Assembly (NCBI GenBank): GCA_034434015.1
Contig: DAOUAB010000229.1
Coordinates: 29,707-93,706, forward strand
DNA length: 64,000 nucleotides
Origin: SpSt-583 sp034434015
GTDB lineage: Bacteria; Chloroflexota; Anaerolineae; Anaerolineales; UBA6663
Direction of reading: 5' to 3'
Below the pieces are notes generated by a model. It was given only the letters and a program-made list of their open reading frames with translations. It was not told where the DNA came from and made no database searches. Within the stretch, counting starts at the first letter, position 1. Every line of letters starts with the position of its first letter. Positions 16,421-24,659 of this stretch are shown here, one piece after another. The position numbers and the translations under genes are program-made.

Positions 16421-16875
16421 TGCCTGCAATGAATTGGCGACCGCACCGGTTCACCGTGATCTCGTTTGCTCTATTGCTGCTAGATCAGGCTTTTGACCTG
16501 GTCGTGGAATTTGCCCTGCCGGAAGGCGCGTCCCGCCTGTTCATTCTCGGACGGATGGGGATCACACGGCCCGTCAGCCCTGGCAGTGCGATGCTTGATA
16601 CCGCCTCCTTTTTTGTTGTGTTGACGATTATCGGTGTGCCCTTCTTGTGGTGGTACAAGCGCCACATTGTCCCCGACGCCCTCTATCGTACCGCAGTGGC
16701 AGTTTTTCTCGGGGGACTGCTGGGCAACCTGGCCGATGGCTGGCGAGTCGGCCATCCGGTCGATTACCTGCGTGCCGGTGTCCCCTTTAATCTGGCCGAC
16801 GTGGCCCTGGTGATGGGAGCAGTCTTGCTGTTCTATCGGATGTTGAGGCCACTCCGAGGGTTACAGGGGGGGTGA
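16420..16875 (+). CDS. divergent LspA-like membrane protein
   Basis: 151 residues, start overlapping the lspA stop (TAATG). Four predicted helices. The C-terminal part keeps LspA landmarks in weakened form: GGLLGNLADGWRVGHPVDYLR and PFNLADVALVMG, so the two aspartates equivalent to the catalytic pair appear preserved, while the NTGxAFG motif of true LspA is missing (the region reads SPGSAMLDTASFF). It could be a second peptidase with altered specificity or a partner of LspA. Tandem placement suggests duplication followed by divergence. Confidence 0.7.
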   Translation: MPAMNWRPHRFTVISFALLLLDQAFDLVVEFALPEGASRLFILGRMGITRPVSPGSAMLDTASFFVVLTIIGVPFLWWYKRHIVPDALYRTAVAVFLGGLLGNLADGWRVGHPVDYLRAGVPFNLADVALVMGAVLLFYRMLRPLRGLQGG

Positions 16876-16882
16876 AGAGACC

Positions 16883-17509
16883 ATGTTCCTGAGAAGCATG
16901 GTTCTGCTCCTGCTTGCACTGGTGGCCGTCAATCTGTGGTGGCGCTGGGCGAGCCGTCGCCGCTCGCTCCCCTGCCCCACATGGCTGGCTGGGTTTGTGG
17001 ATGGCCCTGTGATGGATAGAGTCCTGGGCACGCAGACTACCCTGGATCGCATTGGGCTGCGACCTGGCTATCGGGTGCTCGAAATAGGGCCGGGGCCCGG
17101 TCGGCTGCTCATCCCGGCCGCCCGGCGTGTGCTACCCGGCGGCGAAGTCGTCGGCCTGGATATCCAGCCGGGGATGATTGAACGGCTCAAAGCGCGGGCG
17201 GCGCAGGCCGGTGCGTCGAACCTGACGACGAGTGTGGGCGATGCGACGCAACCGCATTTTCCACCAGATAGTTTTGACGTGATTTATTTCTGCACGGTAC
17301 TGGGCGAAATCCCGAACCGTGAAGCGGCGTTGCGGCAGTGTTATGCGGCGCTCAAATCTGGCGGCCAGCTTTCGATCACGGAAATCTTTCCCGACCCACA
17401 CTACCAATCCCGCGCGACAGTGAAACGATTGGCAGAGGCGACGGGCTTTCGACTACAAGCCATGCCCGGGCCGTGGTACTTTTTCTCGGCGAACTTTGTG
17501 AAAGCATAG
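16883..17509 (+). CDS. membrane-anchored SAM-dependent methyltransferase
   Basis: 208 residues. An N-terminal membrane helix (about residues 5-20) precedes a class I methyltransferase fold with VLEIGPGPGRLL (motif I, SAM binding), VVGLDIQPGMIERL (motif II region) and FDVIYFCTVLGEIPN (motif IV/post). The sequence class resembles UbiE/Coq5-like and phospholipid methyltransferases. It follows the LspA pair by 7 bases and precedes another methyltransferase-like gene, so membrane lipid modification is a reasonable inference. Substrate unknown. Confidence 0.8.
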   Translation: MFLRSMVLLLLALVAVNLWWRWASRRRSLPCPTWLAGFVDGPVMDRVLGTQTTLDRIGLRPGYRVLEIGPGPGRLLIPAARRVLPGGEVVGLDIQPGMIERLKARAAQAGASNLTTSVGDATQPHFPPDSFDVIYFCTVLGEIPNREAALRQCYAALKSGGQLSITEIFPDPHYQSRATVKRLAEATGFRLQAMPGPWYFFSANFVKA

Positions 17510-17535
17510 CCGGTTCGTTGGCACAGAGTCTTAGA

Positions 17536-18129
17536 ATGAGCCAAACGTTTTTCCACAGCGTCTTTGTCGTCTTCTTCACGCTGTTTGCCGCGATCCGTGT
17601 GTATTTCCAGTGGCGCGCCCGGCTAGTGCAGGGGCAGGTTGAATACAAAGAAGGTAAGCTGAATATCGCCTTGCGCGCCCTCATTGGCGCAATATTTTTC
17701 CTCGATGTCTTACTCTACATCGTTCGCCCGCAGGTCCTGGCGTGGGCGGAACTGCCGCTGCCGCAATGATTGCAGTGGCTGGGCGTTGTGCTGGGCATAG
17801 TCAGTCTTCCCCTCCTCGCGTGGACGCAGCAGGCCCTGGGGAGCAATTTTTCGCCGACGCTCCATGTGCGCCGGGAGCATAGGCTGGTGACCAGCGGGCC
17901 TTATCGCTACATGCGCCACCCGATGTATACGGCATTGTTTCTGTCCATGGCGGCGATTCTACTGCTGACGCGGAGCTGGCTCGTCGGCGGTGTTCCGCTC
18001 GTCGGCCTGTGTGTGATCGTGCTCCTGCGCGTCGAGCGTGAAGAGCGCGTGATGATCGGGAAATTCGGCGACGCGTATCGCGACTATATGAAACGCACCG
18101 GACGATTTTTGCCTCGGGTGATACGTTGA
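17536..18129 (+). pseudogene. isoprenylcysteine carboxyl methyltransferase-like membrane protein interrupted by in-frame TGA
   Basis: The frame is continuous from ATG 17536 to 18129 except for TGA at 17767-17769. The upstream part (77 codons) has two helices; the downstream part holds the conserved C-terminal core of the ICMT/phospholipid methyltransferase family: GPYRYMRHPMYTAL and EERVMIGKFGDAYRDYMKRTGR. Without the stop the protein would be about 197 residues, normal for the family. A TGG to TGA change would suffice. TTG at 17770 could restart translation but would lose the first two helices. Real nonsense mutation, sequence error and readthrough remain possible. Confidence 0.7.
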
Positions 18130-18155
18130 AAGGCGGCGATGCCCAACCGCTAACT

Positions 18156-18458
18156 ATGTCTACAGTTATTACTCGAAGTGGAAATAAGTCAGAAGGTACG
18201 ACATTAAGCCAGAATACTCGGTGGCGGCTACCGGGGATCGAGCAATTCCAGGCCGTGCAGACCAAGCCGACGAACCTGCGTGTGTGCCTGCGTTTCGCGC
18301 ACGGCTCTGACCCGGGCCGCGTCTGGAAGGCAGTGCATACCGAACTCACGCGCCTGCTCGCCAGGTACAAGCTCGACCACGTCACGGTCGAGTACGCTGA
18401 GGAATTACCGGAGCAGTCCCTTGGCGGCAAGTACCGCGAGATCATCCCGATGGAATAA
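18156..18458 (+). CDS. stand-alone C-terminal domain of a PaaK/CapK-like adenylate-forming enzyme
   Basis: 100 residues from ATG 18156 (TTG 18126 would add ten). The sequence LPGIEQFQAVQTKP...LRVCLRF, then a helix, then VTVEYAEELPEQSLGGKYREIIP, matches the small C-terminal domain of phenylacetate-CoA ligase-type enzymes, ending in the conserved G-K-x-R region. The large AMP-binding domain is absent, so it cannot act as a ligase alone. It may be a relic or a separately used domain. It is squeezed between the ICMT-like locus and the first P-type ATPase with 5 bases to the latter. A full PaaK-like enzyme is at 41456-42808. Confidence 0.5.
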   Translation: MSTVITRSGNKSEGTTLSQNTRWRLPGIEQFQAVQTKPTNLRVCLRFAHGSDPGRVWKAVHTELTRLLARYKLDHVTVEYAEELPEQSLGGKYREIIPME

Positions 18459-18463
18459 GAAAG

Positions 18464-20590
18464 ATGAACACCAAACAACTCGAACTTCGTGTTGCCAACC
18501 TCGATTGCGAACATGATGCAGCCAACATTGAGCGTGGCCTGCAAAGCTTCGCGGGGCTGACTGGGCTAAAGGTCTATCCGAAATCCGCCAAAGTCACATT
18601 GACCTACGATCCGGCGCTGACCCGGCCCGAAGCCTTGAAAGAAAAGCTGGAAGCGCTCGGCTTTCCACCGCAAAAGGGCATGGAGATGGCCGAGCAGCCT
18701 AAACCCTGGCGCAACCCCAAGGTGCTCACGTCGGCTGCGTCGGGTGTGCTGTTGCTCGCCGGCTGGCTCATCGGGCTGGCTGGCGCACCAGAGATTGTCT
18801 CAACCGTCATTTATGTTGCCGCCATCCTCATCGGCGGATATTTCTTTGGCCGGGAAGCCATCGAAGAGTTGATCTTCGAGCGCGAGATCGGCATTGAGCT
18901 GCTTATGAGCGTGGCTGCTGTCGTGGCGATGATCATGGGCCAGGCCGCCGAAGGCGCCATGCTGGTCTTCCTGTATTCCATCAGCGAAGCGGCTGAAGGT
19001 TACACGGAAGAGAAAACCCGTGCGGCGATCAAGGCGCTGATGAACCTGGCGCCGAAGGTCGCGCTGGTCCGGCGCGATGGGGTCGAGCGTGAGATCCCGG
19101 TCGAAGAACTGGAAGTGGGCGACGTGTTCATCGTCAAGCCGGGACAGTCCGTCGCCACGGACGGCGTGGTGCTCGTCGGCGCTTCCAGCATGAACCAGGC
19201 CCCGGTCACGGGCGAGAGCGTGCCGGTGGAGAAGCAGCCCGGCGACACAGTGTTCGCGGGCAGCATCAACGGCGAGGGTGCGCTGGAAGTCCGGGCGACC
19301 AAGACCTTCGCCGAGAACACCATCGCGCGCATCATCCACATGGTCGAAGAGGCCCAGGAGAAGAAAGGCAGGAGCCAGCGCTTCATCGAACGCTTCGGCG
19401 CGCGCTACAGCCCGGCGGTGCTGCTTATCGGAATTCTCATCGCCGCGATTCCGCCGCTGTTCTTCAGCGCCGATTGGACGACCTGGATCACCCGCGCCAC
19501 GGTCTTCATCGTGGCCGCCGCCCCGTGTGCCCTGGTCATCTCGATCCCCATCACCCTGGTGGCTTCACTCGGCACGGGCGCGCGCCAGGGCGTGCTCATC
19601 AAGGGCGGCGTCTACGTCGAAGAACTGGCGAAAGTAAAGGTGGTGGCGCTGGATAAGACCGGCACGCTGACGAGAGGCGAACCGGAAGTAACCGATGTGG
19701 TGCTCTGCCGCACCGACCCGGATCAACCTACGACTTCTGCCCAAGAAGTGCTGGCGGTAGCGGCTGGCATCGAGCGGCGCAGCGGTCATCCCCTGGCGCG
19801 GGCTATCGTCCGCCATGCTGAGCAGCAGACAGTTGCTCCAGCGGAACTGGACAGCTTCCGGTCGCTGACCGGGGCGGGGGCGTCGGCGCGCCTGGACGGG
19901 CATACCGTATACGTCGGCAGCCCGGACCTGTTTCACGCCCGCCTGGGCGTCTCTTTGCATGGCGCGTGGGACGACATTCAACAGCTTCAGGGCGAAGGCA
20001 AGACCGTGGTGGTCGTCGGCGACGAGCAGGCGCCGTGGGGCCTGATCGCCATCCGCGACAACATCCGCCCGAATGCGCGCAAAGCGATTGACGCGCTGCA
20101 CGCGGCGGGCGTTCAGAAGGTTGTGATGCTCACCGGCGACAACGAACGCACCGCACAGGCCATCGCCCGAGAGTTGGGCATTGACGAGGTATATGCCGAC
20201 TTGAAGCCGGAAGACAAACTGGTGAAAGTGCGCGAGCTGTCTCAGCGACATGGCCACGTCGCGATGGTGGGCGACGGGGTGAACGATGCTCCGGCGCTGG
20301 CCGAAGCGACCGTGGGCGTGGCGATGGGCGCGGCGGGCACGGACGTGGCGCTGGAAACCGCCGACGTGGCCCTGATGGCAGACGATCTGGAGAAGCTGGC
20401 TTACGCGCTCCGGTTGGCGAAGCGCAACCAGTCGGTCGTGAACCAGAACCTGGGGCTGTCGGCCCTGGTGATCGGCGCGTTAGTCGTTGGCGCGGTCGCC
20501 GGCGTCTTCTCCCTGCCTATCGCCGTACTGGGCCACGAGATCAGCGAGTTCGTCGTCATCGGTAGTGGCTTGCGGATGCTGCGGGCCTGA
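18464..20590 (+). CDS. P1B-type heavy-metal efflux ATPase with APC membrane motif (ZntA/CadA-like)
   Basis: 708 residues. N-terminal HMA-like domain in which the usual GMxCxxC is replaced by NLDCEHDAANIE, leaving Asp, Cys, Glu and His as possible ligands. Membrane helix 4 carries A353-P354-C355 (AAAPCALVIS) instead of CPC. Catalytic parts are intact: actuator TGES, phosphorylated D397 in DKTGTLT, the HP motif SGHPLA, TGDNERT and GDGVNDAP. It should export a divalent soft metal (Zn, Cd, Pb) using ATP. A CmtR-like regulator follows it by 34 bases and a second ATPase after that. Substrate is inferred from the regulators. Confidence 0.9.
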   Translation: MNTKQLELRVANLDCEHDAANIERGLQSFAGLTGLKVYPKSAKVTLTYDPALTRPEALKEKLEALGFPPQKGMEMAEQPKPWRNPKVLTSAASGVLLLAGWLIGLAGAPEIVSTVIYVAAILIGGYFFGREAIEELIFEREIGIELLMSVAAVVAMIMGQAAEGAMLVFLYSISEAAEGYTEEKTRAAIKALMNLAPKVALVRRDGVEREIPVEELEVGDVFIVKPGQSVATDGVVLVGASSMNQAPVTGESVPVEKQPGDTVFAGSINGEGALEVRATKTFAENTIARIIHMVEEAQEKKGRSQRFIERFGARYSPAVLLIGILIAAIPPLFFSADWTTWITRATVFIVAAAPCALVISIPITLVASLGTGARQGVLIKGGVYVEELAKVKVVALDKTGTLTRGEPEVTDVVLCRTDPDQPTTSAQEVLAVAAGIERRSGHPLARAIVRHAEQQTVAPAELDSFRSLTGAGASARLDGHTVYVGSPDLFHARLGVSLHGAWDDIQQLQGEGKTVVVVGDEQAPWGLIAIRDNIRPNARKAIDALHAAGVQKVVMLTGDNERTAQAIARELGIDEVYADLKPEDKLVKVRELSQRHGHVAMVGDGVNDAPALAEATVGVAMGAAGTDVALETADVALMADDLEKLAYALRLAKRNQSVVNQNLGLSALVIGALVVGAVAGVFSLPIAVLGHEISEFVVIGSGLRMLRA

Positions 20591-20624
20591 GGAGGAAGAG
20601 TATATCAACGGGATTGAGGAGCGT

Positions 20625-20978
20625 ATGCGACTTATCGCCAGCAGAGAAGTCATAGACCTGCGCACCAAACTGTTACGGGGCTTCGCCGACCCGCCCCGGC
20701 TCTTAATCCTGGAGCCCCTCCGAGCCGGACCATTGACGGTGAGCGAAATCGCAGAGGCAACCGGCCTTGCACAATCGGATGTCTCTGCTCATATCGCCTG
20801 TTTGCGCGACTGCGGCCTCGTGATCGAGATACCGCAGGGACGCTCCGGTTACTATGAGTTGAGTGACAGGCGCATCGGGCAATTCCTGCGTCTCATCGAT
20901 GAATTATTGGTAGACGTGGCAAAGGGCGTGTCCGAATGCGCGCGCTACAATTCCCCACAGGAGCCCACGCATGGATAA
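20625..20978 (+). CDS. second ArsR-family CmtR-like metal sensor
   Basis: 117 residues from ATG 20625, behind GAGGAG. Closely related to the 14644-15066 protein: ADPPRLLILEPLRAGPLTV, TGLAQSDVSAHIACLRDCGLV and GVSECARYN, with C59, C63 and C105 at exactly the same residue numbers, matching the Cd/Pb ligands of CmtR. It lacks the basic C-terminal extension of the first copy. Its stop overlaps the start of the next P-type ATPase by 8 bases, so it is co-transcribed with that pump and probably with the pump upstream. Two sensors for two pumps suggests separate metal ranges or a graded response. Confidence 0.85.
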   Translation: MRLIASREVIDLRTKLLRGFADPPRLLILEPLRAGPLTVSEIAEATGLAQSDVSAHIACLRDCGLVIEIPQGRSGYYELSDRRIGQFLRLIDELLVDVAKGVSECARYNSPQEPTHG

Positions 20979-23085
20979 ACTTCAAACCCTCACGATTCCA
21001 ATCGCTGGTATGGACTGCGCCGAATGCACTCAGCATGTCCAGCACGCTATTGCCGCTGTGCCGGGCGTTGAGTCCGTCAACGTCTTTTTGTCTTCCGAGA
21101 AAGCCGTTATTCGGCTCGACCCGGCGCGGGTGAGTTTGCCCGCCCTCCGCAAGGCCGTCGCCAGCGCCGGAAACTATTCGGTGCCGGAGTCAGTCGCAAC
21201 GCCGGCTGCCCCGCCTGGGTTGAACGATTTCACTCGCCGGGTGGTCACACTCTTAGCCGTCGTGTTCGGTGCAGTGTTGTTCGTCATCGTCGTCGGCGAG
21301 TGGCTGGGCCTGTTCGAGCGCATCACCGAACTGGTGCCTTTCCCCATCGGGGTGCTGTTGGTCATCCTCGGCGGATGGCCCATCTTCCGCAACGTCCTGC
21401 GCGCCGCCCTCAAGCGGCAGGTCACCTCACACACGCTGATGACACTCGGCGTGCTGGCCGCGCTGGCCATCGGGCAGTGGGCGACGGCCGCTGTTGTCGT
21501 CTTCTTTATGCGCGTCGGCGATTACGCCGAAAGCTTCACCACCGAACGCGCCCGCCGCGCGGTGAAAGACCTGACGGCGATGGCCCCGCAAACGGCCCGC
21601 GTCGAGCGGGATGGTGTAGAAATCGAAGTTCCGATTACCGAAGTGAGCGTCGGCGATACCGTCATCGTCCGGCCTGGTGAGAAAATCCCGGTGGATGGCG
21701 AAGTCACGTCGGGACAGGCCACCGTGGATCAGGCAACCATCACGGGCGAGTCCATGCCAGTCGAGGCCGGCCCCGGTGCGAGAGTGTTTGCCGCGACCAT
21801 TGCCAGGCTGGGCAGTTTGCGAGTCCGGGCCACCCATGTTGGGGCCGATACCACTTTTGGTCGCGTTATCAAGATGGTAGAAGAGGCCGAAGCGCACCGG
21901 GCCGATGTGCAGCGCTTCGCCGACAAGTTCACGGCCTATTATCTGCCGATGGTCGCGGGCCTGGCCGCAATCACTTTCCTCATCAGCCGCAACCCGTTGT
22001 CCACCGCCGCCGTGCTGGTCGTGGCGTGTTCCTGCTCCATCGCACTGGCCACGCCGATTGCGATGCTGGCCTCGATCGGGGCCGGCGCGAAGCGCGGCCT
22101 GCTCATCAAGGGCGGCAAATACATCGAGACGTTGGCGCACGCCGACGTACTCCTGATTGACAAGACCGGCACGCTCACCCTCGGCCAGCCGCAAATCACC
22201 GACGTGATTCCATTGAACGGACTATCCACCTCGGAGGTGCTCGCGCTGGCCGGGTCTGCCGAACGCTACTCGGAGCATCCGCTGGCCGAAGCGGTGCGCG
22301 TGGCGGCTCGTGCCCGGAATCTACCGTTGGCCGAACCCCAAGATTTTGAAGCCATCCCCGGCATGGGTCTGCGCGCGAAGGTGGATGGAAGCATCGTGAC
22401 GGTGGGCAACCGCCGTCTCATCCCCATGGCTGAGTCGCTATCTATAGCCCACGCTTTCGAAGCGCAGGGCAAGACACTCTTGTTTGTGGCGCGCAATGAT
22501 GAACTCGCGGGGGTGTTAGCTGCCGCCGATACTCTGCGCCCCGAGGTGCCTGCGGCACTGAACGCTGTGCGCGCTTTAGGTGTGCCGCAAGTTGAGCTGC
22601 TCACCGGTGACAACGAGCGCACAGCTGCCGCGCTCGCTGACAAGCTCAGCGTAAGGTATCGCGCCAATCTTCTCCCCGAAGACAAGATTGCGGTGGTGAA
22701 AGCGTATCAGGCGCAAGGCCGCACTGTGGTGATGGTGGGCGACGGAGTGAACGATGCACCGGCATTGGCGCAGGCAGATGTGGGCATCGCAATGGGCGCG
22801 GCGGGAACCGACATCGCCATCGAGGCCGCCCACATCGCGCTGATGCGCGACGACTGGGCGCTTGTTCCAGAGGTCTTTCGCATCGCGCGGCGGACGATGC
22901 AGGTGGTCAAAATGAACCTGGTCTTCACCGCCATTTACAATGTGGCGGGGCTGACGCTGGCCGCCTTTGGCTTCCTGCCGCCCATCTTTGCCGCCGCCGC
23001 GCAATCTCTGCCGGATTTGGGCATCCTGGCGAATTCGTCGCGGCTGCTGCGGGTGCATTCGCAGATTTTGGCCGGTCGGGAGTAG
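20971..23085 (+). CDS. P1B-type metal ATPase with unusual CSC in place of CPC
   Basis: 704 residues. The N-terminal HMA domain has a canonical GMDCAECTQH metal site. In membrane helix 4 the sequence is VACSCSIALATP with C353-S354-C355, so the proline otherwise invariant in CPC/SPC/APC motifs is replaced by serine while both cysteines stay. Downstream the cytoplasmic domains are normal: TGES, D397 in DKTGTLT, EHPLAEA, TGDNERT, GDGVNDAP. It is expected to transport a soft metal ion; the altered helix-4 motif makes the ion hard to predict. Co-operonic with the CmtR-like gene that overlaps its start. Confidence 0.88.
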   Translation: MDKLQTLTIPIAGMDCAECTQHVQHAIAAVPGVESVNVFLSSEKAVIRLDPARVSLPALRKAVASAGNYSVPESVATPAAPPGLNDFTRRVVTLLAVVFGAVLFVIVVGEWLGLFERITELVPFPIGVLLVILGGWPIFRNVLRAALKRQVTSHTLMTLGVLAALAIGQWATAAVVVFFMRVGDYAESFTTERARRAVKDLTAMAPQTARVERDGVEIEVPITEVSVGDTVIVRPGEKIPVDGEVTSGQATVDQATITGESMPVEAGPGARVFAATIARLGSLRVRATHVGADTTFGRVIKMVEEAEAHRADVQRFADKFTAYYLPMVAGLAAITFLISRNPLSTAAVLVVACSCSIALATPIAMLASIGAGAKRGLLIKGGKYIETLAHADVLLIDKTGTLTLGQPQITDVIPLNGLSTSEVLALAGSAERYSEHPLAEAVRVAARARNLPLAEPQDFEAIPGMGLRAKVDGSIVTVGNRRLIPMAESLSIAHAFEAQGKTLLFVARNDELAGVLAAADTLRPEVPAALNAVRALGVPQVELLTGDNERTAAALADKLSVRYRANLLPEDKIAVVKAYQAQGRTVVMVGDGVNDAPALAQADVGIAMGAAGTDIAIEAAHIALMRDDWALVPEVFRIARRTMQVVKMNLVFTAIYNVAGLTLAAFGFLPPIFAAAAQSLPDLGILANSSRLLRVHSQILAGRE

Positions 23086-23116
23086 ACTGCGGCCTTCACG
23101 CCGAAGGAGGCCGCCG

Positions 23117-23535
23117 ATGGGAGAGGGCAAAGCCGAATTGGAAGCCCGGTTGCGGGCGGCGGTAGAAGCCGCCCTGGCCCAGGCGCTGGCCGAGCGAAAG
23201 GCCCCCGGGGAAGCCAGCCTGGCTGATATTGAACGGGTGGCCCGGGGCGCGGGGCAGGCGATTGAGCAGGCGATTGCCAGCGCGTTGGCCCAAGAGAGCG
23301 CCGCCGAGTTGCCGGTCTGGCCGAGTTGCCCGGCGTGTGGCCGGAAGATGAAGTCCAAGGGCAAACGCCGGCGGCGGATCGTGACCGAGGCGGGTGAGAT
23401 CGAAGTCGAACGGGCGTATTACCACTGTGCGGCATGCGGGCGGGGGCTTTTTCCCCCTGGATGAGCGCTGGGAGTTGACCACGAGCGTCTATAGCCCCGA
23501 GCGGGCCAAGCAGATGGTCTGGCTGGCGGCCGCCC
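23117..23535 (+). pseudogene. 5' fragment of an ISKra4-type (UPF0236-like) transposase gene, frameshifted
   Basis: Starts at ATG 23117 with AAGGAGG upstream. The first 115 residues include the zinc-binding CPACGRKM...YYHCAACG region and G-E-I-E-V-E-R-A-Y, typical of the N-terminus of ISKra4-type transposases. The frame ends at 23464, but the expected continuation PLDERWELTTSVYSPERAKQMVWLA is found in the +1 frame, so one base is lost or gained in the GGGGG-CTTTTT-CCCCC run near 23445-23459. Family similarity ends at about 23535, where a protease-coding sequence begins. No catalytic domain remains, so the element is dead. Breakpoint position is approximate. Confidence 0.75.
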
Positions 23536-24659
23536 GCCGTTCGCCGAAGTCCGAAGGCGAGGCACCGCCGCTCCTGACCCTGGATGACCTCGCCTGGATC
23601 GAGCCGGAGGAAGCGACCGAGGACCGGCCGCCGACGCCTAAACCTGAGGTCTGCCTGACAGTGCTGGGCGGCCGCACGCCGCAGGCGGCCGTGGAGGCGC
23701 TGGGCGAAAACCGCTGGCAGGTCTGCCTTCGCCCGGGCACCGACTCTTTCTTCTTGGGCCAGCCTGTGACCTCGGCCGACCGGCTCGAGCCGGGAGACCT
23801 GATCCGGAAGGCCCGCCGCCTCCCCCTGCCGGAGAGTTACCGGCCTGGCTCGCTCGGCGTGCGCTATCTCCCCCGGATCATCCCGCGCCCGCAGCGCGTG
23901 CTAATGGTCCCGGTGGTAGTGGGCGGTATTCAGGCCGGGCCTCACGAGCGGGAGCTGATCAACGGCGGGCTGGTGGCGGCAGAACTGGCGGAGCGCAACT
24001 GGCCGTGGTGCACGGTCGGGCGCGTCATCGCGCGGGTCCCAGGCCAGCTGGACCAGATTGGGAGCGCGGTTTTGGTCGGGCCCAACCTGATCCTGACCGC
24101 CAGCCACGCCGTGCCCTGGGGGGCCACACAGTGGTCGATGGAATTCATCCCCGGCTTCCGGAACGGCGATCCTAACCCCCGGCCCTTTGGCAGCGCATTT
24201 GTACAGCACGCGCGCGGCATCCGGACCGAAAAGGACGACGTGCACGGCCGCGACTATGTGATTGCCAGCCTGTACCAGCCGATCGGGCGCCAGGCGGGCT
24301 GGATGGGCACTTGGTATTACTTTGATGACGACAGCTACCGGCGCTCGGGCTGGCAGTCGATCGGTTACCCGGGCAGCAATAATAACCGGCCGATGCTTGC
24401 GCCCGACCTGCGGATCGAGGACGTCGACTCAGATGGGGATGGGCGGGAACTCGAGACGGCCGAGTTCCTGCCGGGCGGCTGGTCCGGCGGGCCGCTCTTC
24501 GGCTGGTTTGGACGGGACCCGCGCGTCGTTGGCATCGCCAGTGGGAACGAGGAAGAGTTCTCACTGGGGTGGTTCCATGTGACCGAAGACCACTCGGTTT
24601 TTGCCGGCGGCCAGCATATGGTGGACCTAGTGAAGTACGGCTACGCCAACTGGGCCTGA
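23514..24659 (+). CDS. trypsin-like serine protease (V8/glutamyl-endopeptidase-like), joined to the IS fragment
   Basis: The frame runs on from the frameshifted transposase; ATG 23514 lies inside the IS remnant, so the true N-terminus is uncertain and may have been lost. The protease part shows SAVLVGPNLILTASHAV (catalytic His), YVIASLYQP (catalytic Asp is probably the D of GRDYVIA) and GGWSGGPLFGW (catalytic Ser, with W replacing the usual D of GDSGGP). No signal peptide remains. It is a distant paralogue of the 25142-26254 protease on the other strand: both have a PWCTVG segment before the His motif. Probably a secreted protease in its original form; activity is uncertain. Confidence 0.65.
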   Translation: MVWLAAARRSPKSEGEAPPLLTLDDLAWIEPEEATEDRPPTPKPEVCLTVLGGRTPQAAVEALGENRWQVCLRPGTDSFFLGQPVTSADRLEPGDLIRKARRLPLPESYRPGSLGVRYLPRIIPRPQRVLMVPVVVGGIQAGPHERELINGGLVAAELAERNWPWCTVGRVIARVPGQLDQIGSAVLVGPNLILTASHAVPWGATQWSMEFIPGFRNGDPNPRPFGSAFVQHARGIRTEKDDVHGRDYVIASLYQPIGRQAGWMGTWYYFDDDSYRRSGWQSIGYPGSNNNRPMLAPDLRIEDVDSDGDGRELETAEFLPGGWSGGPLFGWFGRDPRVVGIASGNEEEFSLGWFHVTEDHSVFAGGQHMVDLVKYGYANWA

